This document shows positions 63,339 through 64,000 of a stretch of 64,000 nt of DNA, piece by piece (position 1 is the stretch's first letter; every line of letters begins with the position of its first letter). The notes under the pieces were generated by a model. The model did no database searches and had not been told where the DNA came from. It saw only the letters and a list, made by a program, of their open reading frames with translations. Source of the stretch: Lingula anatina. Lineage: Eukaryota; Brachiopoda; Lingulata; Lingulida; Lingulidae. A program made the translations under genes and the position numbers. The stretch covers positions 729,810 through 793,809 of the forward strand of contig NW_019775780.1 of NCBI RefSeq assembly GCF_001039355.2, in the 5' to 3' direction.

Positions 63339-64000
63339 CTAACAATGACAAAACAAAAATAAAACATTTAAATAAAAGAGAAAAACCTTGTAAACATTTG
63401 GCAAAACACTAGGTTGGTGTGGTGAATACTTTCCCTACATCTGAAGTAAGGGAAATTTTAATGGATTGGGTGCTTTTCTTTCATTTTTAAACTGTCTGTC
63501 ATGAGTAAAGAAAATGTTAAATATTCTTCACATATTTTAGAAAACCTTCATCCCTTAAGGGCTGATTATAATATCTATAATACAAAAACTGATAAAACAC
63601 AGACATCCTAACAGCGTGTGGTATACTAAGATGCCTGTCGTGTTATATAACTGCCACATAATCAAGTAATCATTTACAAGTAAAAGATATACACAACCAT
63701 GCCCTAGGGTCACACATACTACAAAGTTATATCCTGATATCCATACACCAAGGAAAGGAGCCAAAAAAACTTCCCATTCATAATTTGGCAGGGGCTTTTA
63801 CTGATACAGATCCAGCATTGATTGGAGCCTATTTCCAGACAGAACATATAGTATCTACTCTTCCAGGTATTAATTTTCCTTACTGAAAAATACTACTTAT
63901 TAAAAAACACCAGTGATTTATTTAAAATTAAACCTGGCATGCCCTTTAACTTATAGACCTTCACAAGAGATATTGCTACATATATCTTTAGTGCATAATT
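63339..64000 (-). other. Tropomyosin intron upstream of exon 3, to window edge
   Basis: No exon 2, alternative exon 2 or internal first exon seen on the minus strand. AT-rich. Confidence 0.6.

Overview
The window is nuclear DNA of a bilaterian animal. It is AT-rich, its genes are split by many introns with GT-AG borders, and the proteins are the familiar animal set MAP7/ensconsin, PARP16, DET1, hnRNP K and tropomyosin. The sequence does not fix the phylum. The tropomyosin exon lengths and phases (134, 118, 71, 76, 63, 70 bp) are the ones known from vertebrates and many other animals, and the many exon duplications fit a marine invertebrate such as a lophotrochozoan or an invertebrate deuterostome; that placement is inference.

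Layout. 1-11,124 (+): the 3' two thirds of a MAP7/ensconsin gene (13 exons seen, N-terminus off the left edge), then about 2 kb of 3' UTR. 13,665-16,727 (+): complete PARP16 in 6 exons, with one GC-AG intron. 17,872-20,941 (-): complete DET1 in 3 coding exons, converging tail to tail with PARP16; a 322-base N gap lies in its intron. About 21,850-21,910: a CpG-containing patch with a YY1-like motif, probably the promoter shared by DET1 (-) and the next gene (+). 28,778-41,888 (+): complete hnRNP K homologue in 14 coding exons, with three KH domains and a Gly/Met/Arg-rich linker. 44,732-45,474 (+): a tentative two-exon gene start that looks like a mitochondrial targeting peptide. 46,796-63,338 (-): the 3' three quarters of a tropomyosin gene, continuing off the right edge.

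The most striking part is tropomyosin. Exon 4 occurs in four tandem versions, exon 5 in two, exon 6 in three, exon 8 in two and the terminal exon 9 in two, while exons 3 and 7 are single. Every copy of an exon has exactly the same length and splice phase. Because 118, 71, 76 and 70 are not multiples of three, using zero or two copies of an internal exon would break the frame, so the copies must be mutually exclusive. One choice per cluster gives up to 4x2x3x2x2 = 96 C-terminal combinations, each 204 residues long, exactly the length of residues 81-284 of a standard 284-residue tropomyosin.

The genes do not form one pathway. MAP7 recruits kinesin-1 to microtubules, PARP16 is a tail-anchored ER mono-ADP-ribosyltransferase, DET1 is a CUL4 ubiquitin ligase adaptor, hnRNP K handles RNA in the nucleus and tropomyosin coats actin. 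No viral genes, rRNA, tRNA or CRISPR arrays were seen. Repeats are modest: microsatellites, a 52-bp minisatellite beside the exon 6 cluster, a 119-bp tandem duplication in a PARP16 intron and one pair of related dispersed repeats.
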